From DASSKW01 sp035690065 (lineage in GTDB: Bacteria; Pseudomonadota; Gammaproteobacteria; Natronospirales; REEB76), in NCBI GenBank assembly GCA_035690065.1, contig DASSKW010000014.1, positions 1-64,000 on the forward strand: 64,000 bases of DNA. Reading direction: 5' to 3'. The translations under genes were made by a program, and so were the position numbers. Positions 46,394 to 57,120 of this stretch are shown here, piece after piece. How positions within the stretch are numbered: position 1 is the stretch's first letter; every line of letters begins with the position of its first letter. The notes under the pieces are model-generated. The model was not told where the DNA came from. It searched no databases and was given only the letters and a program-made list of their open reading frames with translations.

Positions 46394-46770
46394 ACCACCA
46401 TCACCGCGTCCACTTCGATCTTCGCGCCACGCGGCAGCGCGGCGACCGCCAGCGTCGCGCGCGCAGGATAGGGTTCCTGAAAATACCCGGCCATGATCTC
46501 GTTGACCTTGGCAAAGTCGCCCAGATCAAGCAGATAGATATTCAGCTTCACTACTTGCCCAAGCCCCGTACCGGACGCTTCCGCCACCGCTTTCAGGTTA
46601 TCGAACACCCGTTTTGCTTCAGTCTCGATGCCGCCCTGTACCAGTTCGCCACGCTTCGGATCGAGGGCGATCTGTCCGGAGAGATAGACCGTATTACCGA
46701 CCCGGATCGCCTGTGAATAAGGTCCGATGGCGCGCGGAGCCTGGTCTGTAAAGATAGCTGTACGGGTCAT
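46390..46770 (-). CDS. ridA: RidA family 2-iminobutanoate/2-iminopropanoate deaminase
   Basis: 126 residues from the ATG at 46770 ('MTRTAIFTDQAPRAIGPYSQAI'). The Rid signature is 'YLSGQIALDP', with 'VKLNIYLLDLGDFAKVNEIMAGYF' and the substrate-binding Arg in 'PARATLAVAALPRGAKIEVD'. It hydrolyses reactive enamine/imine intermediates of PLP enzymes. Located between spoT and recG, as in Pseudomonas. Confidence 0.94.
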   Translation of the reverse strand: MTRTAIFTDQAPRAIGPYSQAIRVGNTVYLSGQIALDPKRGELVQGGIETEAKRVFDNLKAVAEASGTGLGQVVKLNIYLLDLGDFAKVNEIMAGYFQEPYPARATLAVAALPRGAKIEVDAVMVV

Positions 46771-46848
46771 GGCAGCCTCGATTGAGTTGAAAGTTTGAAC
46801 GTGATGCAATGATAAACAACCACGCCGGTGTCGTCTCGACCGAGACCC

Positions 46849-49005
46849 TCAGGCGCGGGTTCGCTGGATCCGGATCACCTGCGGCAAGCCGCGCAACTTG
46901 CGCAGGATACGCGCCAGATGCACCCTGTCCTTCACCCCGAACACGAAGGTCAGCACCGAGGTGAGTTCGTCACGGTCCTGCTGATTGACATGCTCGATGT
47001 TGGAACGCATCTCGGCGATGGCTGCCGCCACCGTCGCCAGCACGCCGCGCTGGTTGGCGACATCGGCGCGGATCTCGACCGGGAACTCGCGCTTGATGCG
47101 TCTCTCCCACTGCACCTCGATCCACTTGTCCGGCTGGTTGCGGTAATCGTTGAGATTGCCGCATTCCTCGCGGTGGATCACGATGCCTTTGCCGGCAGTC
47201 AGCACGCCGACGATGCCATCACCCGGAATCGGGTGGCAGCAGCGCGCGAATGTGACTACCAGCCCTTCGGTACCGCGGATCGCCAATGGCGCGCCGGGTT
47301 TCCCGGCTTCAGTTCCGGTATTCTGAACAGGCATCAAGCGACGCGCGACCAGTGGTGCCAGATGCTGGCCCAGACCGATGGCTTCGAACAATTCATCCTG
47401 ATCCTGCAACTTGAATTCGCGGATCACCGTTTCGATTCGTTCGTCAGGGATACGATCGAACTTGAGTGAGAGTGAAGCGAGCGAACGCTCCAGCATGCGC
47501 CGCCCCAACGCGGCCGCCTCATCGTGCTGCAGGTTCTTGAGGAAATGCCGGATATTGGCGCGCGCCTTTGCGGTGACCACAAAATTGAGCCAGGCTGGAT
47601 TGGGACGGCCCTTGGGCGCAGTGATGATCTCGACAGTCTGGCCATTTTCCAGTTGCGTGCGTAACGGCACCAGCCGCCGGTTCACTTTCGCCGCGACGCA
47701 GGCATTACCGACATCGGTATGCACCGCGTAGGCGAAGTCGACTGCGGTCGCGCCGCGCGCCAGACGATGGATATCGCCCTTGGGCGTGAATACATAGACT
47801 TCATCCGGGAACAGATCGACCTTGACGTTCTCGAGGAATTCCAGCGAATTGCCGGCACCTTCCTGCATCTGCAGCACACCCTTCAGCCATTCCCGTGCGC
47901 GCACTTCCGGTGCAGTTGCGCCACCGCCACTGGTCTTGTACATCCAGTGTGCGGCGATACCAGATGAGGAAATTTTTTCCATGTCTTCAGTGCGGATCTG
48001 CACTTCCAGCGGCACCCCCTGTGGCCCGATCAACACCGTGTGCAATGACTGATAACCATTGGCCTTGGGGATCGCGATGTAATCCTTGAATTTGCCCGGT
48101 ACCGGCTTGTACAGACCGTGCACCACGCCCAACGCGCGATAACAGGTATCGGTCTGATCCACGATGATGCGGAATGCATACACGTCCAGCACTTCGTTCA
48201 GAGACAGACCCTTGACCCGCATCTTGCGGTAGATGCTGTAAAGATGTTTCTCGCGACCGGCAACACTGGCCTGGACTGCATGACGTTCCAAAGCCTGATT
48301 CAGACTGGTCGTGATCTTCTGCACCATCTCCTTCTGGTGGCCGCGCGCGCGTTTGAGATGACGCGACAGCACCTTGTGGCGCAGCGGATGCAAGGCTTCG
48401 AAACCCAGATCCTCCAGTTCCATGCGCATCGCGCTCATCCCGAGCCGGTGCGCGATAGGTGCATAGATCTCGAGAGTCTCACGCGCGATCCTGCGGCGCT
48501 TGGGTGACGGCATCACGCCCAGTGTGCGCATGTTGTGCAGACGATCGGCGAGTTTCACCAGGATGACGCGGATGTCCTCGACCATGGCAAGGATCATCTT
48601 GCGGAAATTCTCCGCCTGCGCCTGTTCACGGCTCTCGAACTTGATCTGGGTGAGTTTGGAGACGCCGTCGACCAGTTGCGCCACTTCGCCGCCGAAATCC
48701 TTGATCAATTCTTCCTTGAGTGTCGGCGTATCTTCGATGACATCGTGCAGCAACGCCGCTTCGATGGTGTGATAGTCCATACGCTGATCGGCAAGGATCA
48801 TGGCGACGGCTAGCGGGTGTGAGATATAAGGTTCGCCACTGAGTCGGCGCTGACCTTCATGAGCGTGTGCGCCGAATTGATAGGCGCGCTGGACATCGTC
48901 CACCTGCTCCTGTGGCAGGTAGGTACGGAGTTTGGCGAGTAGCGCTTCGAGTCCGGTAACCCGCTTCCCCCGGACGCGATCAAAGATGGAAGCGGTGTGT
49001 GACAT
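46849..49005 (-). CDS. spoT: Bifunctional (p)ppGpp synthetase/hydrolase SpoT
   Basis: 718 residues. The hydrolase domain has an intact HD motif in 'TIEAALLHDVIEDTP', so degradation is retained. The synthetase domain shows 'VYAFRIIVDQTDTCYRALGVVHGLY', 'NGYQSLHTVLIGPQGVPLEVQIRT'. The TGS domain ('EVYVFTPKGDIHRLARGATAVDFAYAVHTDVGNAC' region) and C-terminal ACT domain ('FPVEIRADVANQRGVLATVAAAIAEM') follow. It balances ppGpp in the stringent response. A 171-bp gap filled by repeat copy B separates it from rpoZ. Confidence 0.96.
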   Translation of the reverse strand: MSHTASIFDRVRGKRVTGLEALLAKLRTYLPQEQVDDVQRAYQFGAHAHEGQRRLSGEPYISHPLAVAMILADQRMDYHTIEAALLHDVIEDTPTLKEELIKDFGGEVAQLVDGVSKLTQIKFESREQAQAENFRKMILAMVEDIRVILVKLADRLHNMRTLGVMPSPKRRRIARETLEIYAPIAHRLGMSAMRMELEDLGFEALHPLRHKVLSRHLKRARGHQKEMVQKITTSLNQALERHAVQASVAGREKHLYSIYRKMRVKGLSLNEVLDVYAFRIIVDQTDTCYRALGVVHGLYKPVPGKFKDYIAIPKANGYQSLHTVLIGPQGVPLEVQIRTEDMEKISSSGIAAHWMYKTSGGGATAPEVRAREWLKGVLQMQEGAGNSLEFLENVKVDLFPDEVYVFTPKGDIHRLARGATAVDFAYAVHTDVGNACVAAKVNRRLVPLRTQLENGQTVEIITAPKGRPNPAWLNFVVTAKARANIRHFLKNLQHDEAAALGRRMLERSLASLSLKFDRIPDERIETVIREFKLQDQDELFEAIGLGQHLAPLVARRLMPVQNTGTEAGKPGAPLAIRGTEGLVVTFARCCHPIPGDGIVGVLTAGKGIVIHREECGNLNDYRNQPDKWIEVQWERRIKREFPVEIRADVANQRGVLATVAAAIAEMRSNIEHVNQQDRDELTSVLTFVFGVKDRVHLARILRKLRGLPQVIRIQRTRA

Positions 49006-49034
49006 GTTGTGGCGGGTCGTACCGACCCCGTTAC

Positions 49035-49178
49035 AGGGCGCCGCTAAAAATCAGGGATTTTGGTTTCTGGGTAGGCAGAAATGACCGAGGAACCGGAGTG
49101 TACACGCTAGTACATGAGGATTTCGAGGTCATTTCTAACACCCCCAGAAAGCAAAAGAGACATTTTTAGAGGTGCCCT
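49035..49178. repeat. Nested-hairpin element, copy B (3' of rpoZ), with extended terminal inverted repeats
   Basis: The 126-bp core (49044-49169) matches copy A at 4417-4542. Here the ends extend further: AGGGCGCCGCTAAAAAT (49035-49051) and ATTTTTAGAGGTGCCCT (49162-49178) are inverted repeats with two mismatches in 17. The right arm runs into the rpoZ stop codon (49177-49179). Internal arms are the same as in copy A, including CCCAGAAAGCAAAA, GGTCATTTCT and TGTAC/GTACA. On the minus strand it is the rpoZ 3' UTR and the spoT leader. No ORF. Terminal repeats favour a miniature mobile element; the stable fold would also suit RNA processing. Confidence 0.85.
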
Positions 49179-49446
49179 ACAGTGGATCCTCCGCGTCCAT
49201 CACTACGACCGGTTGCTGTTCCACCGGCTCTTCGATGATCGGTTGTTCGATCTCGTCGAGGATCGCGGGACCGACGTTGCCGGCTGCAACTTCACGCAAC
49301 GCAACCACCGTGGGCTTGTCGTTTTCCCAGGCTACCGTAGGTTCGACCCCGCGGGACAATTGCCGTGCCCGCTTGGTGGCGACCAGCACCAGCTGGAACA
49401 GGTTATCGACGTTATTCAAACAGTCTTCGACGGTGACGCGGGCCAT
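49177..49446 (-). CDS. rpoZ: RNA polymerase omega subunit
   Basis: 89 residues beginning '[30 protein letters not shown]', the omega signature, with '[17 protein letters not shown]' in the middle. The C-terminal acidic tail is variable. Omega chaperones beta' and forms part of the ppGpp binding site, which fits the spoT neighbour. It lies between gmk (66 bp) and spoT; its stop codon touches hairpin repeat copy B. Confidence 0.96.
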   Translation of the reverse strand: MARVTVEDCLNNVDNLFQLVLVATKRARQLSRGVEPTVAWENDKPTVVALREVAAGNVGPAILDEIEQPIIEEPVEQQPVVVMDAEDPL

Positions 49447-49512
49447 GGAAACTCCGTAATGCTGAAAAAGCCAAAAAAATCAGGGCCTTTCAGTTTACCT
49501 GAGCGGACGGCC

Positions 49513-51001
<1,489 letters not shown>

Positions 51002-51097
51002 GCAGATTCCTGTGCCCGAAGGCGGTGGATGGAAGGCGGAATGGTAAGCTAAACGCCTTGTTCCTCGAAAGCTAATATTACAAAGAGGCTCATTGGC

Positions 51098-51838
51098 TTG
51101 AACGTCGAAACCGCCCAAGTGAGCCGTCAAGGCAATCGTAGCGAGAATCAGGACCGTGCCAGCGTGGTGGTCACGGATTCCCTGATTCTGTTGGCGGTGG
51201 CCGATGGCATGGGCGGGCACGCGGCCGGCGATGTGGCTGCCGAAAGCGCAGTCGATTCCCTGATCCGTGCTTTCAAGCAGACCCGTGGCAACATCCACGA
51301 TCCAGCCGAATTCCTGCGCATGAGCATCGTGGATGCCCACGAAGCCGTGGTCTTGCTCGGCAGTCAACTGCCGCCCGAAGTGCGTCCTCGCACCACCATC
51401 ACCGCCTGTCTGATTACCGATGGCGTGGCCGTCTGGGCACATGTCGGCGACAGCCGCATCTATTTGATCCGTGACCAGCACGTCCTGGCCCGTACCCGCG
51501 ATCACAGCGCGGTGGAGATCCTGGCCCGGCAGGGTCTGCTGTCGGATGAAGACATGGCGCGACATCCGTTACGCAACTTCGTGGATCAATGCCTTGGTGG
51601 TGATCCCGAGCTGCCCACCATCGCGATCGCGCCACCGCACCCGCTGCTTGCTGGCGATGTATTGCTGTTGTGTTCCGATGGGTTGTGGGCGCCGTTGGAA
51701 GACAGCTACATCGCGAACGAGCTGGGTACGAACCTGGAATTGCAATTGTCACTGGAGCTGGTCGCGGGCGAAGCGGAATCACGCGCTTCACCTTCGAGCG
51801 ACAACGTCACCGGCGTGGCGCTGCGTTGGCAAGACTGA
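51098..51838 (+). CDS. PP2C-type serine/threonine phosphatase
   Basis: 246 residues, TTG start with AGAGG upstream. PP2C motifs: '[15 protein letters not shown]', '[22 protein letters not shown]', '[28 protein letters not shown]', '[10 protein letters not shown]' and '[16 protein letters not shown]', with all metal-binding Asp residues present. It removes phosphate from Ser/Thr of target proteins, often paired with a Hanks kinase, which is not in the window. Divergent from yicC, upstream of rph. Confidence 0.92.
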   Translation: MNVETAQVSRQGNRSENQDRASVVVTDSLILLAVADGMGGHAAGDVAAESAVDSLIRAFKQTRGNIHDPAEFLRMSIVDAHEAVVLLGSQLPPEVRPRTTITACLITDGVAVWAHVGDSRIYLIRDQHVLARTRDHSAVEILARQGLLSDEDMARHPLRNFVDQCLGGDPELPTIAIAPPHPLLAGDVLLLCSDGLWAPLEDSYIANELGTNLELQLSLELVAGEAESRASPSSDNVTGVALRWQD

Positions 51839-51860
51839 AATATCAGGCACACAATATCCG

Positions 51861-51866
51861 TATAAT
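51861..51866 (+). promoter_or_regulatory. Candidate -10 element of the rph promoter
   Basis: A perfect TATAAT lies 40 bases before the rph ATG in the 68-bp gap after the phosphatase gene. No good -35 is seen at the expected distance, so the promoter is tentative. Confidence 0.35.
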
Positions 51867-51906
51867 CTCTGGTCCTTCGATTCCGACGCTACAGGTAACC
51901 ATTTCA

Positions 51907-52623
51907 ATGAGACACGACAACCGCGCCACCGATGCGCTACGCCCCGTCACGCTCACGCGCCATTACACCAAACATGCGGAAGGTTCGGTGCTGGTAGCAT
52001 TCGGCGATACCCGGGTACTGTGCACCGCGAGCGTGGAAGAGCGCGTGCCGGGTTTCCTGAAAGGTGCCGGCAAAGGTTGGGTGACAGCAGAATACGGCAT
52101 GCTGCCGCGTGCCACGCACACGCGTTCGGATCGGGAAGCCGCGCGCGGTAAACAGGGCGGCCGTACCCTCGAGATCCAGCGTCTGATCGGCCGCGCCTTG
52201 CGCGCGGTGGTGGATATGGAAGCGCTCGGCGAACGCACCATCACCCTCGATTGCGACGTGTTACAGGCTGACGGCGGCACGCGTACTGCCGCGATCACCG
52301 GCAGTTACGTCGCCTTGACGGATGCGATCCACGCCTTGCGTAAGCGCAAGCTGATCAAACGCGATCCGATCCACGGTGCAGTCGCAGCGGTATCGGTCGG
52401 CATCGTCGCCGGTGAACCGGTGCTGGATCTCGACTATCAGGAAGATTCGCACGCCGAGACCGACATGAACGTGGTGATGAACGATGCAGGCGCGTTCGTG
52501 GAAATCCAGGGTACTGCCGAAGGTCATGCATTCCGGCGCGATGAACTGGACCGGTTATTGGCACTGGCGAGCAGCGGTATCGAAACCCTGATCGCAAAAC
52601 AACGCGCGGCTTTGGACGGATGA
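51907..52623 (+). CDS. rph: Ribonuclease PH
   Basis: 238 residues from the ATG at 51907 ('[30 protein letters not shown]'); the longer frame overlaps the phosphatase gene and is rejected. Signatures '[16 protein letters not shown]', '[17 protein letters not shown]', '[19 protein letters not shown]' and '[20 protein letters not shown]' are intact, with the C-terminal domain complete (unlike the K-12 Escherichia allele). Phosphorolytic 3' trimming of tRNA. ATGA overlap with rdgB. Confidence 0.97.
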   Translation: MRHDNRATDALRPVTLTRHYTKHAEGSVLVAFGDTRVLCTASVEERVPGFLKGAGKGWVTAEYGMLPRATHTRSDREAARGKQGGRTLEIQRLIGRALRAVVDMEALGERTITLDCDVLQADGGTRTAAITGSYVALTDAIHALRKRKLIKRDPIHGAVAAVSVGIVAGEPVLDLDYQEDSHAETDMNVVMNDAGAFVEIQGTAEGHAFRRDELDRLLALASSGIETLIAKQRAALDG

Positions 52624-53219
52624 GACGAGTCGTCCTCGCCACCGGCAATCCCGGCAAACTGCGCGAGTTGGTTGCGATGTTGGTGGGCAGCAATATCCAG
52701 GTCATACCGCAGACCGAATTCAAGGTCACCGAAGCCGAGGAAACCGGCCTGACATTCGTGGAAAACGCGATCCTCAAGGCGCGTAATGCCTCACGCCAGA
52801 CCGGCCTGCCCGCAATCGCCGACGATTCCGGTCTGGAAGTGGACGCGCTCGACGGCGCGCCGGGAATCTATTCCGCACGTTATGCCGGCGAACACGCCAG
52901 CGATGCCGAAAACACTGGGAGATTGCTGTCCACATTGCAGGCTGTACCGCTCGAACGTCGCAGTGCGCGGTTTCGTTGCGCGATGGCGTTCATGCGGCAT
53001 GCGTCGGACCCGGCTCCCATCATCTGCGAAGGTGTCTGGCAGGGCCGCATCCTCGCTGCACCGCGTGGCGACAATGGTTTCGGCTACGACCCCGTGTTCC
53101 TGGTCACCGAACGCGGCTGCTCCGCAGCGGAACTGTCGTCGGAGGAAAAGAACCGGCTCAGTCATCGCGGTCAGGCGTTGCAAAAACTGGTCGCTGCGCT
53201 GACCCAGATACCCGACTAA
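52620..53219 (+). CDS. rdgB: XTP/dITP pyrophosphatase (Ham1/RdgB)
   Basis: 199 residues. '[17 protein letters not shown]' opens the fold; '[46 protein letters not shown]' holds the metal-binding acids; '[10 protein letters not shown]', '[17 protein letters not shown]' follow. It removes deaminated purine nucleotides. Coupled to rph by a 4-bp overlap; hemW follows after 24 bp, a conserved trio. Confidence 0.97.
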   Translation: MRRVVLATGNPGKLRELVAMLVGSNIQVIPQTEFKVTEAEETGLTFVENAILKARNASRQTGLPAIADDSGLEVDALDGAPGIYSARYAGEHASDAENTGRLLSTLQAVPLERRSARFRCAMAFMRHASDPAPIICEGVWQGRILAAPRGDNGFGYDPVFLVTERGCSAAELSSEEKNRLSHRGQALQKLVAALTQIPD

Positions 53220-53243
53220 TAGCGCCGTTCGTGTATTAACCGC

Positions 53244-54407
53244 GTGACTGCCTTGCCTCAACTTTCTTTGTATGTGCACTTGCCCTGGTGCGTGCGCAAA
53301 TGCCCTTATTGTGATTTCAATTCACATGCGCTGAAGACGAGCTTGCCCGAACGTGAATACGTCGATGCGCTGCTGCGCGATCTGGATCTCGATCTGCCGC
53401 GGGTGAGTGGGCGGTGCATCGAGACCGTGTTCTTTGGTGGCGGCACGCCGAGTCTGTTCAGTGCGGAAGCCATCGCCCGCTTGCTGGATGAAACCCGACA
53501 GCGGATATCTTTTGCCGCCGGGTGCGAGATCACACTGGAAGCCAATCCCGGTACTGTGGAGCATGGCCGCTTCGCGGAATACAAGGCAGCTGGTATCACT
53601 CGCCTGTCGATCGGCGTACAGAGTTTCGATCCGCAGCAACTGGAAAAACTCGGCCGCATCCACAGTACGGATGAAGCGGTCCGTGCAGCCGAAGAAGCTC
53701 ACGCTGCGGGTCTCGACAACTTCAATCTCGACCTCATGTACGGGTTACCCGGGCAGACGCTCGCACAGGCCGAAGCGGACGTGCGCAGCGCGATCGCGCT
53801 CGCGCCCGCGCATCTGTCCCATTATCAGCTCACACTGGAACCCAACACCTTGTTCTATGCACAGCCCCCGTCGCTGCCGGAAGAGGATTCCATCTGGGCC
53901 ATGCAGCAGGGTTGTCAGTCGCTACTCGAAGACAACGGCTATCTTCAATATGAGATATCCGCCTACGCTCGCTCCGGTCGGCAGTGCCTGCATAACCTGA
54001 ACTACTGGCGATTCGGCGATTACCTGGGAATCGGCGCGGGCGCACACGGCAAACTGACAGATACCGACGGTAGCCGCTGGCGTCTCTGGAAAGTCAGGCA
54101 TCCAGCAAGCTACCTGCGGGATGCCGGCAGCCCGGCAGGTATCGGCGGGGTCAATGTCGTGACGGCCACCGAGCTGGGTTTCGAGTTCATGCTCAACCGG
54201 TTGCGGCTGATGGCTGGATTCACCGAAGCAGAATTCGCGATTGGCACTGGACAGGACTTCGACAGTGTCCGCCCGTCGGTTGAACGAGCGGTGGTACTGG
54301 GTCTGCTAGCCGGCACAGGTGACGGCGGATGGCGAGTGACCGATCGGGGACATGCCTATCTAAATGAGTTACAACAGCTATTCCTGCCCGCCGCCGGAAA
54401 ATCCTGA
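53244..54407 (+). CDS. hemW: Heme chaperone HemW (radical SAM family)
   Basis: 387 residues, GTG start. The [4Fe-4S] motif is C16xxxC20xxC23 ('PWCVRKCPYCDFNSH'), followed by 'FFGGGTPSLF', 'ITLEANPGTVE', 'ISIGVQSF'-type strand ('LSIGVQSFDPQQLEKLGR') and 'NFNLDLMYGLPGQT'. The absence of the extra residues of HemN and the short N-terminus point to HemW, a heme transfer protein, and not a coproporphyrinogen oxidase. Last gene of rph-rdgB-hemW. Confidence 0.94.
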   Translation: MTALPQLSLYVHLPWCVRKCPYCDFNSHALKTSLPEREYVDALLRDLDLDLPRVSGRCIETVFFGGGTPSLFSAEAIARLLDETRQRISFAAGCEITLEANPGTVEHGRFAEYKAAGITRLSIGVQSFDPQQLEKLGRIHSTDEAVRAAEEAHAAGLDNFNLDLMYGLPGQTLAQAEADVRSAIALAPAHLSHYQLTLEPNTLFYAQPPSLPEEDSIWAMQQGCQSLLEDNGYLQYEISAYARSGRQCLHNLNYWRFGDYLGIGAGAHGKLTDTDGSRWRLWKVRHPASYLRDAGSPAGIGGVNVVTATELGFEFMLNRLRLMAGFTEAEFAIGTGQDFDSVRPSVERAVVLGLLAGTGDGGWRVTDRGHAYLNELQQLFLPAAGKS

Positions 54408-54455
54408 TCCCGCCGCTGGCAACCCCGCCTGAACCAGGCAAAACACGGAGCCGCG

Positions 54456-54623
54456 ATGGCCGGTTACCGTCCTGCCCCCTGCGCGCCCCGCAGTCGGTAC
54501 CGACTGGCGATCCTGCATCACACCAGCCTGCGGTTGCGCTGGCCGGATAGAGACAGGGTCGCCGATCTGGAAACACTCACCCCTGAAGACCTCGATACCC
54601 GCGGCGGCAAAGAGTTTCTGTAA
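54456..54623 (+). CDS. Small unknown ORF
   Basis: A 55-residue ORF (ATG 54456, TAA 54621-54623) with GGAG six bases upstream. It is basic at the start ('MAGYRPAPCAPRSRYRLAIL'), and 'HHTSLRLRWPDRDRVADLETL' vaguely recalls the first strand-helix of small HMA-type domains, but the ORF ends before such a domain would be complete. It may be a short real gene, a remnant, or chance. No homology can be claimed. Confidence 0.3.
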   Translation: MAGYRPAPCAPRSRYRLAILHHTSLRLRWPDRDRVADLETLTPEDLDTRGGKEFL

Positions 54624-55126
54624 GCTCGCAACACCGCCCGAGATTCCGGCTGGACCGGATCATGACGCTACCACCAGCCGTCATGCCATCGGCCTCATAA
54701 AATGGTTTTTCCGCCCCGAACAAGAGGTTATGCACACATGCTGGTTCTGGACTTAATCCGTGGAACCGCCGTGCATGTTCCGCAACGCCTGACTGGAGAA
54801 TTTCTGTAACCTATTGTATTAATAGATTTATTTTCCTGTTCAAGAATTCACCGTTTTGAAACAAATCAAGCCCGGACAGGGACTTGGCAACACCCGGTAG
54901 CATTCCATCCACAGAGTTATCCACAGATTTTGTGGAAAAGCTGTTTTCCTCTGTGACAGCAATCAGTTAGTGAAATTGGATGAAGTAAATCCTGATGAAT
55001 CACCTGTAACTGTCCATCGTGACCCCGATACATCTATATCTGTATCGCTACTTGCCCGGCCAGAGGCTGCGGAGTATCATGCGCGGCTCTCAAAAATGGC
55101 TTAAGGCCCGCGATCCAGAGGTTTCC
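54624..55126. other. Gene-free stretch with DnaA-box-like sites upstream of rpmE
   Basis: Two perfect DnaA boxes (consensus TTATNCACA) are present: TTATGCACA at 54728-54736 and TTATCCACA at 54917-54925. A near match on the other strand follows at 54931-54939 (TGTGGAAAA). Between them lies an AT-rich segment at about 54808-54870. The remainder shows no ORF with coding character and no recognisable RNA. It also must contain the rpmE promoter. Confidence 0.5.
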
Positions 55127-55336
55127 ATGAAAGCCGGCATCCACCCTGAATACACGCAGATTAACGTCACCTGCAGTTGCGGTAATACGTTCCAGACCCG
55201 CTCCACCCTGGGACATGATCTGCACGTGGAAGTATGCTCAAGCTGCCACCCGTTCTTCACCGGCAAGCAGAAGATCGTCGATACGGCCGGCCGAGTGGAC
55301 AAATTCCGCAAAAAATACGGCAACAAATCCGCATAG
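55127..55336 (+). CDS. rpmE: 50S ribosomal protein L31
   Basis: 69 residues from the ATG at 55127 ('[16 protein letters not shown]'); the frame is open upstream but this is the universal L31 start. The four zinc-binding Cys residues are present: '[10 protein letters not shown]' and '[15 protein letters not shown]', so this is the zinc-containing form, not the zinc-free YkgM-like paralogue. The C-terminal basic '[11 protein letters not shown]' is standard. Confidence 0.97.
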   Translation: MKAGIHPEYTQINVTCSCGNTFQTRSTLGHDLHVEVCSSCHPFFTGKQKIVDTAGRVDKFRKKYGNKSA

Positions 55337-55733
55337 TCGTATCGCACGACGTGCTGACGATTGGATGACAGCGAGGCGCCCACGGCGCCTCGTGTCGTTA
55401 AGGGAGCTGCTCTCAGGGAGTTACCCGGCCCGGCAGGGCGATGACTTGCGGTCAGCGAAGATTCGGGACCGCCAGTGATACAATGCACTGTCTGGCCATG
55501 TGCCAGACACCCTCAAAGGGCCATGTCTCATCTCCATGAGCATGCTCTTTTTGTCGGCGCCCATATTTTTCAGGACTGCCTGCCCCTTGAGATAAACTGC
55601 GGCCTGCCGCCTGATCCTGTGGGCACCTTCCTGTTCGTGCGCCAGCCCGGGCGGCTTGGTTCGTATCCAGCCCCCGTGCCACGTTCGTGACCCCGCCTGC
55701 CTGTGGCGCCGGCGGATACCGGAGATTCATGCG
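55337..55733 (+). other. Non-coding gap between rpmE and gltA
   Basis: 397 bp without a convincing gene. CGAGGCGCC-CAC-GGCGCCTCG (55372-55392) is a perfect hairpin likely to end rpmE transcription, without a T-run. TGATACAAT at 55476-55484 resembles an extended -10 and could start a ~250-nt gltA leader. Two overlapping ORFs of 71 and 92 codons on opposite strands lack coding character. Confidence 0.45.
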
Positions 55734-57029
55734 ATGAGCAGCAAGCTGTACAAAATCACTGCCCCGGATAACAAGACCAGTGAACTTCCGCTCCGCGAAG
55801 GCACCTTGGGCCCGGCCACGCTCGACATCGGCGGCCTGTACAAGGATCAGGGCATCTTCACCTTCGACCCGGGCTTCGTCGCGACCGCAAGTTGTGAGAG
55901 CAAGATCACCTACATCGACGGCGACAAGGGTGTGCTGCTATATCGCGGCTACCCCGTGGACCAGTTGGCCGGGAAAAGCAGCTTCCTGGAAGTCGCCTAC
56001 CTGATCCTGTACGGGGAATTGCCGACCCAGCCCCAGCTGGATAACTTCGTAAATATCATCCAGCATCATTCCCTGGTGAACGAAGCCATCCTGCGCTTCT
56101 TCAACGGTTTTCATTACGACGCCCACCCCATGGCGATGATGACGGCGGTGGTCGGTTCGCTATCAGCCTTCTACCACGACTCCACCGACATCCATGACCC
56201 CAAACACCGGGAAGTGTTCGCACACCGGATCATCGCCAAGATGCCGACCCTGGCGGCGGCGGTGTACAAGCACAGCATCGGGCAGCCGTTTGTGTATCCG
56301 CATAACGATCTCGGTTACTGTGCCAATTTCCTGCACATGCTGTTTTCGGTACCGGCGGAGCAATACCGGGTCGATCCGGTCGCAGCCGAGGCACTGGATC
56401 TGCTGTTCATCCTGCACGCCGATCACGAACAGAATGCCAGCACTTCTACCGTACGCCTGGCTGGCAGTTCCGGCACCAATCCGTATGCCGCCATCGCAGC
56501 GGGCATCGCCACCCTGTGGGGGCCGGCGCACGGCGGTGCCAACGAAGCCGTGCTCAACATGCTGAAAGAGATCGGCGATGTGAAGAACATCGACAAGGCA
56601 ATTGCGAAAGCCAAGGACAAGAATTCCGGATTCCGGCTGATGGGCTTCGGCCATCGTGTCTACAAGAATTACGATCCGCGTGCCCAGATCATCCGCGCGA
56701 CCTGCCACAAGGTCTTGAAGAAACTTGGCCGCGACGACGATCCGCAACTGGAACTCGCGCTGCGTCTGGAAGAGATCGCGCTCAAGGATGAATACTTCAT
56801 CGAGAAGAAACTGTATCCGAACGTGGATTTCTATTCCGGCATCATCTACCGGGCACTTGGTATCCCGGTGCACATGATGACTGTGATGTTTGCCATCGCC
56901 CGTACCGTGGGTTGGGTGGCTCACTGGCAGGAGATGATCGCTGACCCGCACATGAAGATCGGCCGGCCGCGTCAGCTCTACACCGGCGCGGTGAAACGCG
57001 ACTACACGGAAATCAGCAAGCGTAAATAG
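55734..57029 (+). CDS. gltA: Citrate synthase (type II)
   Basis: 431 residues from the ATG at 55734 (GGAG upstream), the family length for hexameric, NADH-regulated bacterial citrate synthases. Catalytic residues are in '[16 protein letters not shown]', '[12 protein letters not shown]' with '[14 protein letters not shown]', and the Asp in '[16 protein letters not shown]'. The N-terminal beta-domain ('[18 protein letters not shown]') supports type II. It starts the TCA cycle. A strong palindromic terminator follows. Confidence 0.96.
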   Translation: MSSKLYKITAPDNKTSELPLREGTLGPATLDIGGLYKDQGIFTFDPGFVATASCESKITYIDGDKGVLLYRGYPVDQLAGKSSFLEVAYLILYGELPTQPQLDNFVNIIQHHSLVNEAILRFFNGFHYDAHPMAMMTAVVGSLSAFYHDSTDIHDPKHREVFAHRIIAKMPTLAAAVYKHSIGQPFVYPHNDLGYCANFLHMLFSVPAEQYRVDPVAAEALDLLFILHADHEQNASTSTVRLAGSSGTNPYAAIAAGIATLWGPAHGGANEAVLNMLKEIGDVKNIDKAIAKAKDKNSGFRLMGFGHRVYKNYDPRAQIIRATCHKVLKKLGRDDDPQLELALRLEEIALKDEYFIEKKLYPNVDFYSGIIYRALGIPVHMMTVMFAIARTVGWVAHWQEMIADPHMKIGRPRQLYTGAVKRDYTEISKRK

Positions 57030-57053
57030 CGAAGATTCGGATCTCTGCATCTT

Positions 57054-57099
57054 CAGTAATAAAGAAGCGGCTCCCATGGGAGCCGCTTCTTTATTACTG
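57054..57099. terminator. 46-bp perfect palindrome, bidirectional terminator between gltA and the convergent gene
   Basis: The sequence from CAGTAATAAAGAAGCGGC to its exact mirror ending GCCGCTTCTTTATTACTG, centred on CCATGG, is a perfect 46-bp inverted repeat. The AAAGAAG/CTTCTTTATT flanks give a weak U-tract in both directions. It sits 25 bp after gltA and 22 bp before the end of the minus-strand gene. Confidence 0.85.
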
Positions 57100-57120
57100 A
57101 GCAGCAAATATCCCGTGTTC

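Noticed and set aside
51002..51565. Upstream extension of the yicC frame across the PP2C gene
   Set aside because: The extension is antisense to a well-supported phosphatase and precedes the universal YicC start 'MICSMTGFAR'.
54728..54939. Chromosomal replication origin
   Set aside because: Only two perfect DnaA boxes, and none of the standard origin neighbours (dnaA, dnaN, rpmH, mnmG, parAB) is in the window. Reported only as a DnaA-box cluster.
55475..55690. 71-codon ORF upstream of gltA
   Set aside because: Overlaps a 92-codon opposite-strand ORF, lacks a ribosome site, and resembles no protein family; treated as leader DNA.
56163..57107. 314-codon ORF antisense to gltA
   Set aside because: It is the opposite-strand shadow of a highly conserved gene and its translation shows no domain or start signal.
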